Shown piece after piece: positions 1-10,866 of a stretch of 57,309 nucleotides of DNA. How positions within the stretch are numbered: position 1 is the first letter of the stretch; the number at the start of each line of letters is the position of its first letter. The position numbers and the translations under genes are program-made. The notes below the pieces were generated by a model. It was not told the origin of the DNA, ran no database searches, and was given only the letters and a program-made list of their open reading frames with translations. Origin of the DNA: Zancudomyces culisetae (Eukaryota; Kickxellomycota; Harpellomycetes; Harpellales; Legeriomycetaceae); NCBI GenBank assembly GCA_001969505.1, contig LSSK01001304.1, forward strand, positions 1 to 57,309, given 5' to 3'.

Positions 1-87
1 ATTAACTCGATATCTGAAGAAAGATGGGTAGCTAAAACAAACAAAAATAATAAAAAGGGGGTAGGGTTTTGTGGTTCGAAACCAGTG

Positions 88-681
88 ATGTGTAGAAAGA
101 GAGAACTGACGCACGTAGGTGTACCTTACAAGGATACAGCACAATACCCATCAGACAAAACAAACGCTATGCAAAAAGGGATGAGTGCAGTGATATTGAA
201 ACATTACCAGTCAATTGGGTGGTATTTTGAGTTGTTTAATATACAAGGGTTTAGGAGTATAGATTTGGAAATACGAATAAAATATTATGGAATGCGTATA
301 CTCTTGCTAATATATGAAAAGTATGTTCGTATCATGAATGGTGTTAACAATGGTAACTGGATCAAAGGTTGGGGTGGGGTTAAGGAGAACAACCGACTAC
401 GGCAAATACAAAGTGACACAAACCGAGACACTAGTGGCAACGAGCGTCATTATGGTGATACTAAAAGCAACAAAATCAATAGAAATAATAACAATAACAA
501 CAATGCTACTAATAAACAGTTAGATGAAGAAGCAGAGGATGAAAGTTTTGCTGCTTTGTTGGCAGACAGTCTGGATTTACAACACTTATATACTCAGATT
601 GCACAAACACAGATACTTCCAAAAATTACCGCGCTTCTGATGATCTTTATGTCTACAGCGGTGCTATGCTGTTTTTTCTAA
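88..681 (+). CDS. Hypothetical protein with C-terminal hydrophobic tail (possibly 3' part of a gene)
   Basis: An open frame of 197 codons from the ATG at 88. I recognise no family. The N-terminal half is basic and mixed. The middle is polar with an Asn run near residue 137 and an acidic patch (DEEAEDES). The last ~16 residues (ALLMIFMSTAVLCCFF) are hydrophobic and end at the stop, as in a tail-anchored membrane protein. The acidic patch and tail look more protein-like than the first ~90 codons, so the true gene may be a last exon whose earlier exons lie left of the window, with the 5' part of this frame intronic. It could also be a chance ORF. Confidence 0.35.
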   Translation: MCRKRELTHVGVPYKDTAQYPSDKTNAMQKGMSAVILKHYQSIGWYFELFNIQGFRSIDLEIRIKYYGMRILLLIYEKYVRIMNGVNNGNWIKGWGGVKENNRLRQIQSDTNRDTSGNERHYGDTKSNKINRNNNNNNNATNKQLDEEAEDESFAALLADSLDLQHLYTQIAQTQILPKITALLMIFMSTAVLCCFF

Positions 682-1348
682 ATGTACGTGATGCAAAAAG
701 CATCATATATGAAGAATGAGTATAGCTTATGGATCAGTTTTGGTAGTAAAAAAAAAAAAGGTTTGGCTTCGGTTCAAGTATGTATAAATGTATGTGTATG
801 TAAACAGCTGTAAAAAATAGTGTCCATCCTCTCTCTCCTTTTTTTTTGCGCTAATTAGTTTGAAATAATGACAGGAAACGTTTTGCTTGACATTTTGTAA
901 AGCTGGCACAAAGAAAAACAGAGAATACTAGGAAAGCAAGATGATGGGAACCAGTCCCATGCAAAGTCCCACTTTAAATCATCACCATATTTTCCAAACC
1001 CAGAATATTAAATTCGTTACTCGCAACAATTACAGGATAAAATTTAATAAACTAAACTTTATTTTTATAGTTTTTTTGAGGCAAGAAATTAAGTTTATAA
1101 ATAATACATCTATCCACAACAATAAACTAAAAAGCTAAAAATAAAAATAAGTAAACTGGGCATCTCAATTACATCAAAATAAAGGAGGACAGCCGTAACA
1201 AAACAGGAGCGGATACATATTGGGAATAAAATGTAAATTGTATTTCATTTATTGATGGAAATAAGCTTGTATATATAAAGATTTTTACTGTCTTCTCTTT
1301 GAGCAGTTCATCGTTTTTGCTCTACAAGAAAAAAAAATAAAAAGGAAC

Positions 1349-1371
1349 AGAAAGAGAAAGAGAAAGAGAAA
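1349..1371 (+). repeat. (AGAAAG)n microsatellite
   Basis: About four copies of a six-base purine unit (agaaag). A similar tract lies at 49889-49923. Confidence 0.8.
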
Positions 1372-1432
1372 TACATGGAGAAAAAAGAAGAGAGAGAAAA
1401 AAACGAAGGAGAGGGTGGGGATGAGAGAGTGA

Positions 1433-1470
1433 TGGGTGGATGGTGGGTGGTGGGTGGTGGGTGGTAGGGT
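1433..1470 (+). repeat. (GGTGGGT)n G-rich tandem repeat
   Basis: Five tandem GGG tracts spaced by TGG/TGGA on the plus strand, about 90 bp upstream of the start codon at 1562. The G-tract spacing fits a G-quadruplex-forming sequence. It may lie in the promoter or 5' UTR of the downstream gene (inference). Confidence 0.75.
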
Positions 1471-1561
1471 TAGAATTATGGTTTGTAGTTGTAATCTTTG
1501 AACAAGTAAGCTAAAAATTGTACAAAATTCTAAATTTAGGGCCACAATCGCGGAAAGTGTG

Positions 1562-3331
1562 ATGGACGCTGGTACAGGACAAGATCCGGGCGTTGAAAAC
1601 GAAATATCATCAGCAATGACAACAACAGGAGTAAATAGCGTCGGTGGAGGCGAAGATCAATACGAAAATACAAATTTCTACAGCGCTGGTAGGTCACCAA
1701 GCCTTGAAGGACCCAGTAGGAACAGTAGGGAGTATACTGATGGCAATGGTGTTTCTAATGATCATGGAAGTATTAGGAGGATTGGGAGTATTGGAAGCAA
1801 TGAATCTGAACCACGACGACGGAGTATAATAAGTGGAAGGAGATGTAAGTAAAGCGCTGTAAAAAGGGTACAGTTTAACTATGATTTTAAGGGGTAGAAA
1901 TGAGTATATGTTGATAGAAAAATGGTATCCAAAATAGTATCAAGAAGAATTAGTGTACCACCACCGATTGTTCCATCCTCGCCAACCGCAGTAGTGGACA
2001 TGGAGCAAGTATTTGGGAAGATTTATTCGGCCAAGTCAGCACCAGCTATGTCTCTGGTAAGTGCTGCTAATACAGTGAATGCATCTGTGCAAGAAGAAAA
2101 GGTAATGGAGGAGCTGATAATGAAAGATTTAAGCCAAAAAACCGAAAAGATAACATTGCGGGAAAAAAAAAGGGAGGAGATGGTAGAAGTGAGTCCGGGT
2201 GGGTATTTGCAGGATGGGTTTCATACAAAACCGGGGGAGAGTACTGGAAATATAAAGGGACCAAAACGCTCGTTTGTGGATATATTGACACCTAAAAAGT
2301 CCAAGAAAAATAGCAGAATAAATGGACAATTAGGGGATGAAGAGGGGGAATCGTACAGTGTTGATGAAGACGATAATGATGAGGAGTACAAACAGCTCGA
2401 AATAATGCAGTATGTAAAGACACCTAACCGCGCACCGGCACCACCAAAAAGAGCATGTTTTGAATTTCCAAGCGATGGCAATTCGAAAGAGGAAGGCAGT
2501 GAGAGTATAGATGTCGGTGTAGCAGGGTTTGAAGAAGAAAGTCTAATGGATATGCAAATTCCTTTTTTTGAACAACACCACAGCAAAAATAACAATGATG
2601 GTAGTGGAGATAATGAACTATACAACAACGATAACTCAAGTGGGCTTGACTACCAAGAAATCGTTCGACAACGTCTGGGCAGCCAGCTCAACGAACACCA
2701 ACTGAAAATGATTACAGATATAATTAAGGAAGTAGAAAATAACAAAGAAAGCGAAAAACAAACGCTGAGTGAGCAACTAGAAAGCGAAAGAGCGAATCTA
2801 TGGAATATTGAGAGAGAGTATAAAGAATATTTGGATCTTTCAGGAGAATATATGGATGCACGAGATAGGGCCAACGAAGAGCTGACCAAAGAGCTTGCGG
2901 AGTTGACACTCGAGCGGAGGGCCATTCATGAACAGGTAAACCAACTGAGTAACCAGGTAGAGCAGCTACAAGCCGAACTTTCCTCAGCCCAACATGAACT
3001 ACAGAGTAATAGAGAGGTAGTGCAGCAGCTGGAGGGGGCGAAGCGCGAGCTGGAAAATGACATTGCAGTAGCAGCAGAACGTGAACAGATGATATTCAGC
3101 CACTTTTCGAAACAAGTGGCAGCAGAAAAGGACAAAAATGGGCAGCTGGAGCAGCAGTTGATGAAATTGGGGGGCGACAATTCGTACTTCAAATCGCAAA
3201 TCAACCGGTTGGAGCTAAGTTTAAAGCGGGCAAAGAGCGAAGTGCAGAATTTGAAGGATGAGAATTTAGATTTGCAGAAAATGTATAACGACTTGGAAGA
3301 CTACACAAAAAACGCGTTTCTAGAAAGGTGA
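1562..3331 (+). CDS. Coiled-coil protein, TACC-like (two exons)
   Basis: Exon 1 runs from the ATG at 1562 to about 1844-1848 and exon 2 to the TGA at 3329-3331. Two joints keep the frame: donor GTAAGT at 1845 with acceptor AG at 1903-1904, or donor GTAAAG at 1849 with acceptor AG at 1916-1917. The product is ~567 aa. The first ~350 residues are low-complexity, basic then acidic, with S/T-P sites (a KTPNRAPAPPKR stretch). The last ~220 residues are a nearly continuous coiled coil ending in KDENLDLQKMYNDLEDY. That ending resembles the end of TACC domains (Alp7/TACC, microtubule and spindle-pole adaptors), where an E-N-E-L...CDDL motif is typical. TACC assignment is inference; any coiled-coil scaffold is possible. 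It converges on CSC1 with 26 bp between stops. Confidence 0.7.
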
Positions 3332-3357
3332 AGAAGAGAGGAGTGCTTCCTTTGTTA

Positions 3358-5874
3358 TTAGAGAGTTGGGACTGAGGTTACAGTTACTCTGGTTTTGAGC
3401 TTGGAGTTAATGGTAGCTCCATCAACAACCAATGTCCCTCTGTCGCCCAACAATTCGCTGGTCTGTCTGTACACACTATAAGCATCGTAATGTGGAGTGC
3501 TTGGTATGTCTGTGAATTCCGTCGCAGCGTGACTCTGCTCATAGGAATGAGTTTGCGCGAATTTGGAGATCTGGGGAGCCCAGACGAGTGAGTGGGCAGG
3601 GTCTGAATAAGCAGGATCACTGAACAATTCAGATAACAGTTTATCGTCTCCTAAGGTTCCCGAGTCGTCCTGAACAAAATACTGATCAACAATGTTGCAG
3701 TCATCATATGACAATCTAGCGTACCTGCTTTCAGCAATGAAGCTAGGGAACAGTTTGTATTTGCGCAGATTGGCCAGACTTGGGCATACCGCTTCCAAAT
3801 ACTCCAGCTTTGGGTAGTACAAAAGCTGCATCCATATATTCGCAATTGCTGTAGCCGCAATACAACCCGCCATTACTACTATTCTCAAGATTGAGCTGAT
3901 CGGATTTTCCGTTTTGCTGTTCAATGCAAGCACAAACAGTATAGTTACCTGCATCACATACAACCCAATCCACCGTTGATTGATTAGTTTTTTTGCCATT
4001 TTTCCTCCGAAATCCATAGTGCTACTCTGGTATACATAAATCAGATTATACTTTAATGCTATGTAATTCAAAATAAAGTACACTGTTGCAAACACCGGCA
4101 TCAATGGCGTCATCACGCTGAACACTGCTCCTAACATAAACACATATGAGTACATTGGAATCACCGTTCCAAACTCAAGTACTGGTGCCTTGCCCGCTTC
4201 CACCTCATCCCGTGGCGTACGCTCAAACACCTTGTCCTTGAGATACCCCACTATTAATCGTGGAAGTTGTAGAATGCTTCCCGATGACGACGACAGCCCT
4301 GTAAGTACCACAAATGTCATGAAAAACACACTATTCTTTGGAATGTTTTGTGTGATTGTGTCTAACACCTTTCCTGGGTTCTCTATAAAGTCATTAAGCG
4401 ACGCCAGTACTGACCCGGATATCAGATATATCACAAACAAATTAAACACCGTGTAGAAAAAGAACCTGTCCATCAGCTTCTTTTCTATTTTCCCCTTCAC
4501 CACATCTCTTTCAAATCCAATAAATATCCTCATGATGATAGGTACAAGCATTGATAGCACCAACAACGCCACCGCTGGAATCACACCCTCTAGAATCGAC
4601 AGTACTACCTTTGGTAGCTTGCTGATCCACTTGAATCCCGCCAGATTTTGCAGATTTTTCAAATTCGCTAACCCTGAAAAAAATGCAGTCGGAATCGACC
4701 ATAGCAGTATTATTGCCACACACACACATATAGACACCACCCGCATTCCCTTCTTCTCTGCCATACTCACTCCCAAGTTTTTCCATACCACTTCTCTTGG
4801 GTCTATGTCTGAATACCGCTTTTTTCTCATCACGTTGACCTGCGTTTTAATATCTGACATCCGTGTTCGTGTGTACTTGTGCGCTGACTCCATATCATTA
4901 AATAACAAAAACGCTGATGTTGTGTTTGGTGATTCCTCTACCTTGTTCTGTAGCTCTTCTATCTCCTTATTTATTGTTTTGACCTCTGCTGCTCCATATT
5001 CAATTGCATCTACTTTTTCCCCCACAACCCCCATAAATCCCACCTTTACTTTTCTTCGCTTGATCTCCTGCTTTTTCTTCCCCTTCGACTCCAGTATTTC
5101 GTTCTTTTTCTCCTTTCTTGCAGCTTCTGTTAATGTCTTCTCCAGCACTTCTCTCCATTTATCCCTATCTTCGATCGCTTCATTCAGATCTCCCAGATCC
5201 TTCACTGGGTATACTGCCCGCACCTCTCCACTTTCATCATCTAGCATTTCTTGGATCCCTTCTCTTGTGTTTTTCCCAGTAGATATTCCACTTACCAAAA
5301 CTGTATATGCCTTGATATTTTTTTGTTTTTCATATTTTATCAGTAAACACTGTCGTAGCCCAGCTGCCTTTTTGATCGCTTGAAAGTTTATGTATATATT
5401 CCCCATCGAAAATAGCACTGCAGCCACAATATGAACCCACAGCAAATTCGATCCTCTTGGTACATTTCCCATTGATATTTTGTCTAGCCCAGTCGCATCA
5501 CCATTTGCCGTGACGTTTACTGGTAACAAAACTGCCAATGCTACAACTGAAACTGCCAGAAATAGATACGCATTCTGTTTAAACGTGTACAGGAGAACAA
5601 ATCCGTCAGGCCCCACATACTTTATAAGCTCCTCGTCCGTGTACTTGAACAGTGGTTTTATCCACCCGAACATGCTTTTTGGTAATTCTTTTGGTGCATT
5701 TTTTGCGTTAACGTCTAACGCTCTAGGCGAATAAACCCGACTATTTTTTACTCGAACCATACAAAAGATTAAAACAAACACTGAAAATATAATAATATTC
5801 AGTAACAATGACGCTAACATCGCATTTACGGATGAGCTATTCCTGGTATCGGTACCATCCTGTGCATCTGCCAT
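3358..5874 (-). CDS. CSC1: Calcium-permeable osmosensitive cation channel, CSC1/OSCA/TMEM63 family
   Basis: Single-exon 838-residue membrane protein. The order fits the family: an N-terminal RSN1_TM region (TM1 at ~20-42, two further TMs by ~165) with the conserved stretch SRVYSPRALD; a cytosolic PHM7_cyt region (~190-365) rich in Lys/Glu; then the multi-TM RSN1_7TM core (~375-700) and a polar C-tail. Family members are stretch- or osmolarity-gated cation channels of plasma or internal membranes. S. cerevisiae has several paralogues (Csc1, Phm7, Rsn1, Spo75), so the exact orthologue is uncertain though the family is not. The start was taken at the first ATG of the frame, 5872-5874, leaving a short acidic N-terminus before TM1. 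Confidence 0.9.
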   Translation of the reverse strand: MADAQDGTDTRNSSSVNAMLASLLLNIIIFSVFVLIFCMVRVKNSRVYSPRALDVNAKNAPKELPKSMFGWIKPLFKYTDEELIKYVGPDGFVLLYTFKQNAYLFLAVSVVALAVLLPVNVTANGDATGLDKISMGNVPRGSNLLWVHIVAAVLFSMGNIYINFQAIKKAAGLRQCLLIKYEKQKNIKAYTVLVSGISTGKNTREGIQEMLDDESGEVRAVYPVKDLGDLNEAIEDRDKWREVLEKTLTEAARKEKKNEILESKGKKKQEIKRRKVKVGFMGVVGEKVDAIEYGAAEVKTINKEIEELQNKVEESPNTTSAFLLFNDMESAHKYTRTRMSDIKTQVNVMRKKRYSDIDPREVVWKNLGVSMAEKKGMRVVSICVCVAIILLWSIPTAFFSGLANLKNLQNLAGFKWISKLPKVVLSILEGVIPAVALLVLSMLVPIIMRIFIGFERDVVKGKIEKKLMDRFFFYTVFNLFVIYLISGSVLASLNDFIENPGKVLDTITQNIPKNSVFFMTFVVLTGLSSSSGSILQLPRLIVGYLKDKVFERTPRDEVEAGKAPVLEFGTVIPMYSYVFMLGAVFSVMTPLMPVFATVYFILNYIALKYNLIYVYQSSTMDFGGKMAKKLINQRWIGLYVMQVTILFVLALNSKTENPISSILRIVVMAGCIAATAIANIWMQLLYYPKLEYLEAVCPSLANLRKYKLFPSFIAESRYARLSYDDCNIVDQYFVQDDSGTLGDDKLLSELFSDPAYSDPAHSLVWAPQISKFAQTHSYEQSHAATEFTDIPSTPHYDAYSVYRQTSELLGDRGTLVVDGATINSKLKTRVTVTSVPTL

Positions 5875-7231
5875 TTTTGTTCCTTCTTACAGCTTATGAG
5901 TCTTGTTTGCGCTTTTTTTCTTATACCCTATATCTATTTGTTAGTTTGTAGATTTAGAAAACAAAAGATTCTACAAGTAATCTTGCGTTCGATAGCCGTG
6001 TAAATATATTTGGGATGTTGAGTTGGTCAATTCAGGTATTCGGGAAATTTATACTTTAGTATTCCTCACCTCTATCACAATTTAGCGTCGTTTATGTTTT
6101 TAGTTTGTTTTCTAGCCTCTCACTTGCTTTGGTAATAATTTTAAATTAAAATAAATGCCGTGAAGGATTTCTGGGCAACGATGGGACATACAAATTATTA
6201 TCGCAATTTGATTTTTGATGTCTATTTACTATTTTTACCTATATTTTATTAGTTTTATTGCGATTATATTTGAACTTCTCGATTGGTAATGCCAAAAAGA
6301 AAATGTAAACTTTTTCCCTAAACAACATCTTACCTTCACACCCTCCCCCCCAAAAAAAACACTTTATATTTAAATTGAAGGACTTGACACTATTTTTAGT
6401 ACAATGCACATTAAACCTTTGAAATCGTTCAGATCGCCAAAGAAACGCCGTAATTTTGGCTTTCGTTTTTGTTGCTACGCAATTTGTTTATGCCTTTGAA
6501 TTCCCAATTTTTTGTGGGTGTTTTTGTTTCTTATTCCAACCACCAATCTGATTGGAATAGAAAAGGTCGGGCAATTTGTACTTTGATTGTTTACCTTTGA
6601 TAATCTTCGATTGATTTAGCTTTATTCTCTTGTATTACTTTATTTACAACAATTTGATTGACCACTATTTACTGCTATCAGGTTTTTATTGGCACAGAAT
6701 TCCTCCAATTTATAAAATCAATGAAAACCAAACAAGACCAAAAAAAATATATCGACACAAAATATCACTTTTATGGCTCCACTCTTTGATGAAATGACAA
6801 AGGTTCAACGAACAATCGAAACGCTAAAGAGGAAAAAAAGGAAACTGAGAGCATAGGCGCACTTATATACACTCTATACTTCCATATAGCAACCACTCGT
6901 GGCTTTTTTTTCTTGCTTATTCTTGTCTGTCCTCTGTTTGCTTTTTATTAGTTGTATATCTACAATTTTGCTGCTTTTTTAATAAAATAAAAAAGGCATT
7001 TATGTATGAATATGCCACCTTTACTGTCAAACGCTCTAGATGTCCCCACCCCATTCCACCAATAACCTCGCCTTTTTCAGATATTTATACACGCTTGATA
7101 TGTCAGGTGCTAAATGGACACAAGTTCAATTTTGTCTATCATAAAGGTGATGTATGCGAGTTAAAATACCGACTCCTTGGTCTGGGTTCATCAATACAAA
7201 AATAGTAGTCATCATCTACGTTCATTAGACA

Positions 7232-7266
7232 CACCACACTCATCTATTCTAAGAATACGTGTGGTG
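7232..7266. repeat. Inverted repeat, 8-bp perfect stem
   Basis: CACCACAC at 7232-7239 pairs with GTGTGGTG at 7259-7266 around a 19-nt loop. It lies in spacer, so it may be a structured transcript end or simply chance. Confidence 0.6.
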
Positions 7267-8060
7267 GCGCTGGGTACCCCAAATAAAAGATTCTTTTTTT
7301 AAAAAAAAAGCATGTGTTGTTGTAATGAAATTTGGTATTTTTTTTTGTGTTTGTGGCAACATTGAAAGTACACCCATAGTATTTCAAGTATGAAATTTAT
7401 TAGCAAGACAAGGAGGCGGTGATAAATACCACTTAATCGGTAATATGTACATAAAAATTCGCTACCTTTGATGTGTATTTCTTGATGTGACTGTACTAAA
7501 TACTTGTAAGTAATGCTACAGTGGGCACCGACCAGAATAACTCAGTAAACAGGCTCTACATTTTTACCTTTGCTTTTGCATCTCAATCTGGGCTGGTATT
7601 CTTAATAGTGTCAATAAGCATGTATATTGCACATTGCTCACATGTACAATCATCTGGATGGTAGTCTGCGTCGCTATGGTTCAGCATTGTTGTATTTAAT
7701 ACTTGTATCCGTTTCTTGTTTATTTTACCTTATTCGTTTGGTATACTAAATGTTTGAGGTTTTTAGTAATGTCAAAACAAAAAAGTGATGGTGTTGATGT
7801 TTTGGTTTGCTTCATTATCAGTTTATATAGTTTTTTGTTTGATTAATAAAAAGAACCAGGAGGGAAATATTATATTAAAATATGTAAATATACAGATATG
7901 CGAATATGCGAATACTGATGTGTTAATATTGTTACCGGTTGGAGACTAACAGATATTTACAAAGACAATTTTGTGGAAACACCAATATAATGATTCTGTT
8001 CAATTTTTTTTATTGAGTTCAGCAGGAAACAGCGAAGACACAAAAAGCTTTTATTATAAC

Positions 8061-8110
8061 CATCATCAACCATCATCAACCATCATCAACCATCATCAAC
8101 CATAATCAAC
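8061..8110 (+). repeat. 10-bp tandem repeat, five copies
   Basis: Four identical copies of CATCATCAAC (8061-8100) followed by a one-base variant CATAATCAAC (8101-8110), in spacer. Confidence 0.95.
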
Positions 8111-9837
8111 AATATTCAAAAATTTTCTATACAGTTCAAGACCATCAATACTAAAAGCATTACGAACATTAAAGCAAGCATTCAAGCTGCGATCCTCCTC
8201 CTGCTTGAGAGAAAATTGATAAAAAACTAATTTCTTCATAACACAATACCCTACCGAACCTCCTGTTTGTTATGGAGGCCACTGGTTAATGTTTCTACAA
8301 AGTATTTACTTTGATAGAATGGTGATAGAATCGAATATTCTGAAAAGAGTTAGGCGAGCTTTCAGTTAAGCCAGATCGGTTGTTAATTTACTCAGAACCC
8401 TCTTTTCATAATTTTGGGGTTTAGCAGCTTAAGTTTCAGATATATAATGATGATCCTGAATTTAAACAACCTGGTATATAGCCGTAGTAAAAAGATTTGC
8501 CCAACTTATGGTATTTTCAACATTTTATTTTTTACCATCTCTAAGGCGATTTCTATTTAGAAATAAATACAACTTGAACAATCAAATGCTCCAGATGGAA
8601 AGAGAAAATATCAAAATCAAGCGAGTTCTTTCCAAGTTTTCTTGCCTTTCTATATCGATAAATTGCATCGTGGTCTATTCCGCATTCTATACTCTGAAAA
8701 AGAGGAAAAATGGTTTTTATACTATATATAACGGCCTTAAATCTCGAGAAATAAATTTTTTACCTCACTCCTTAATAATTTTATTATTATGGGTTGAGTT
8801 ACCCCTGAAACGTGTCATTAGACGATTATTCATAACTATCTTCCTTCATACATTTAAATAGTATATGTTATGGCACAGATTCCAAAGAACGCAAAGTGTT
8901 AATTACATCCAAAGCTCCTTACAAGTATTTTGAACGATATTATGACATCGATATACTAAGCCGGTTTTACTATTTCTGTAAAAAACAATTCTGTTCACAT
9001 TAAATGGTATTGGTATTCTTTTTCTTTTTTTTGTCTTAAACAGCTTGGCACACCGTAAAAAACATGACTATGTTATAAAACTCAGAGATGAAGTCGGATG
9101 TTTCTAGTGACTAGGACTTGAATTTAATTTAAAGAAACTGAAATAAATATGAAAATGATAAATTGTGGTTGATATAGCGGGTGGTACCATCCGACGTGCT
9201 TGTACTGTGACATCACAGATAAAGATGTTTCATAAAAAGTAGTGAATAGATCAGCTGACCAAAAGCGTAACAAAGAAATTGCAAGGTCTATCACTGTTTT
9301 TGGCGACTTTTGTGGTGGTTACTTCCAGAGTTAACCTAATATTTGTATAATAAAGTTGAGTGTTCAAAAAAAAAAAGTAAAGTAAAGCTCAAGAGAGCTA
9401 CAAATCCAAAATATATAGTATGGATACCCACCTCGCATGGGTATAAGAGCAATATGTAGCTATAATCTAGAGTAGTTTTTGTAAATCTTGTGGCACAGGT
9501 TTAAAACGGTTTTTTTTTCAAATACTGAAAATGTGCTGTGAATAAGCGAAAATTGGTCTACTCAAACACGTGCAGTTTAAAGCTATAAGTCTAATGCGAA
9601 TTCATAGAACGTACGTTTACACTTTAGACCTTATTCGGAAACAGCGAAAAGATAGTTAATTTACTTGCCCTAAAACCGCAATCTGCAGTGCTTGTTGATT
9701 TATCTGGGTAAATACCAGTTTTTGGCTATTCAGTAAACCTGTTTCCAAAAATAACTGTAAAAACCTAATAATCGTTTAATGTTTGTATGTTGTAAGAATG
9801 CTTGATTTGGTGTGTGTCGTGCTTTTGAGGCTGAATT

Positions 9838-10189
9838 ATGAATATCTTTGCACAAAGGGGTGAATGTATCTTTGTTTTTTCGGAAAACAAAAATGTTGTT
9901 TGCAAAAGTTGCGAAAAAAAAGATTATATCTATAGAGGCGCAGTTGAGATAAAACAGGTAAAGCAAAAGAGTTACTTTCATATCCAGAAAAGAGCTACAA
10001 AAAAGATATTTTTATTCCTGCTTTGCCACAAGACCTTTTTCCATCACTGATTTATTTCATATCTTGCGGCTCTTACCTGCGGACGTAAGATGTATAGATG
10101 TGTACAGTTATTGTCATCAGTTATTGCAGACAAGCAGAAGTCTAGTAGAGGCTTATTTCCCTTCTACCAAAAACCAAGGCGGTTTTTGA
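9838..10189 (+). other. Candidate small two-exon gene or relic
   Basis: From the ATG at 9838 the frame runs 153 codons to 10296 with one TGA (10048-10050). A GTAAAG donor at 9958 and a TTGCAG acceptor ending at 10129 would remove that TGA in phase 0 and give a 59-residue protein ending at 10187-10189 in TSRSLVEAYFPSTKNQGGF, a PIP-box-like tail. The unspliced frame instead continues to 10296 and includes KIKWGAMIS, faintly like the WGAIS block of Tc1/mariner transposases. The minus strand also carries a 29-codon splice-flanked frame (10077-10163). The readings are mutually exclusive; none is established. Confidence 0.2.
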
Positions 10190-10810
10190 GTTGCTGGAAA
10201 GTGTTTCCCAAACAAAAAAAAATTAAATGGGGCGCCATGATTTCAAGGTGTGGTGTCCAGGAGGACAATTTAATCACTTTTTGTCCACTAAGATGACCAT
10301 AATGGCTTTTTAGCATTTTTATTTGATTTTATGAATAAAAGTCAGTGTCAACCATCAGGATTTTGAGGGTTCAAGAGATATGGATTGGACGAGAAACTGC
10401 TTCGCGAAATGCGTCAAGAAAATAGAAAAAAGAACGGCGCAGTAAACAAATGTTGGTGTGACCTATCCGAACAACGGGTTCTAATTTTACTGAAGTCCCC
10501 AACTACTCTCCTGCTAAAACACAAGTCCCGAATTAACCAAAAAGAGAAGAGAATTATTTCCCTAACCTGCTCTGCCCCCTCCCCAACCTTCTCTTGAGGA
10601 AAAGTAGAGCAGGACTCAGAGGTATTGGAAATAGGAATCATTCACTAGATGTAAAGGGAGCTGACGTATCCAATAAGAATTTAAAAGTGAGTATGTGAAA
10701 ATATAGGAGACAGCTGCGGAGTCGCGTGTCATTTTACGTGATATATGCATAGTCTTGGGAGTTTTCCTTAATTTTTTTTACCGCAACTCTTTGCATTGTA
10801 GAAAGAAGAA

Positions 10811-10866
10811 AAGGGGGAAAGTGGGGGGGGGGAGGAGGAGGAGATTAGGATGTGGAGGGGGGAAGA
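10811..10866 (+). repeat. G/purine tract with a 10-G run
   Basis: Plus strand purine-rich segment with G5, G10 (10823-10832), (GGA)n and G6 runs. It is prone to G-quadruplex formation and to assembly error. Confidence 0.75.

Larger units (their letters stand above)
682..1561. other. Intergenic spacer with simple repeats
   Basis: No convincing gene. A 65-codon frame at 941-1138 has unremarkable AT-rich composition and was not accepted. The spacer ends in a purine-rich stretch containing the two microsatellites listed separately, just upstream of the coiled-coil gene at 1562. Confidence 0.6.

Noticed and set aside
15-88. A-box-like TAGCTAAAAC and B-box-like GGTTCGAAACC, suggesting a Pol III gene
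   Set aside because: No acceptor, D or anticodon stems fold between them. Judged a chance match.
4532-5383. 283-codon plus-strand frame
   Set aside because: Exactly antisense to the CSC1 coding region; Ser/Phe-rich shadow composition.
8508-8861. 117-codon plus-strand frame in the large spacer
   Set aside because: Phe/Leu/Lys/Ile-rich chance composition, no motif, no neighbour support.
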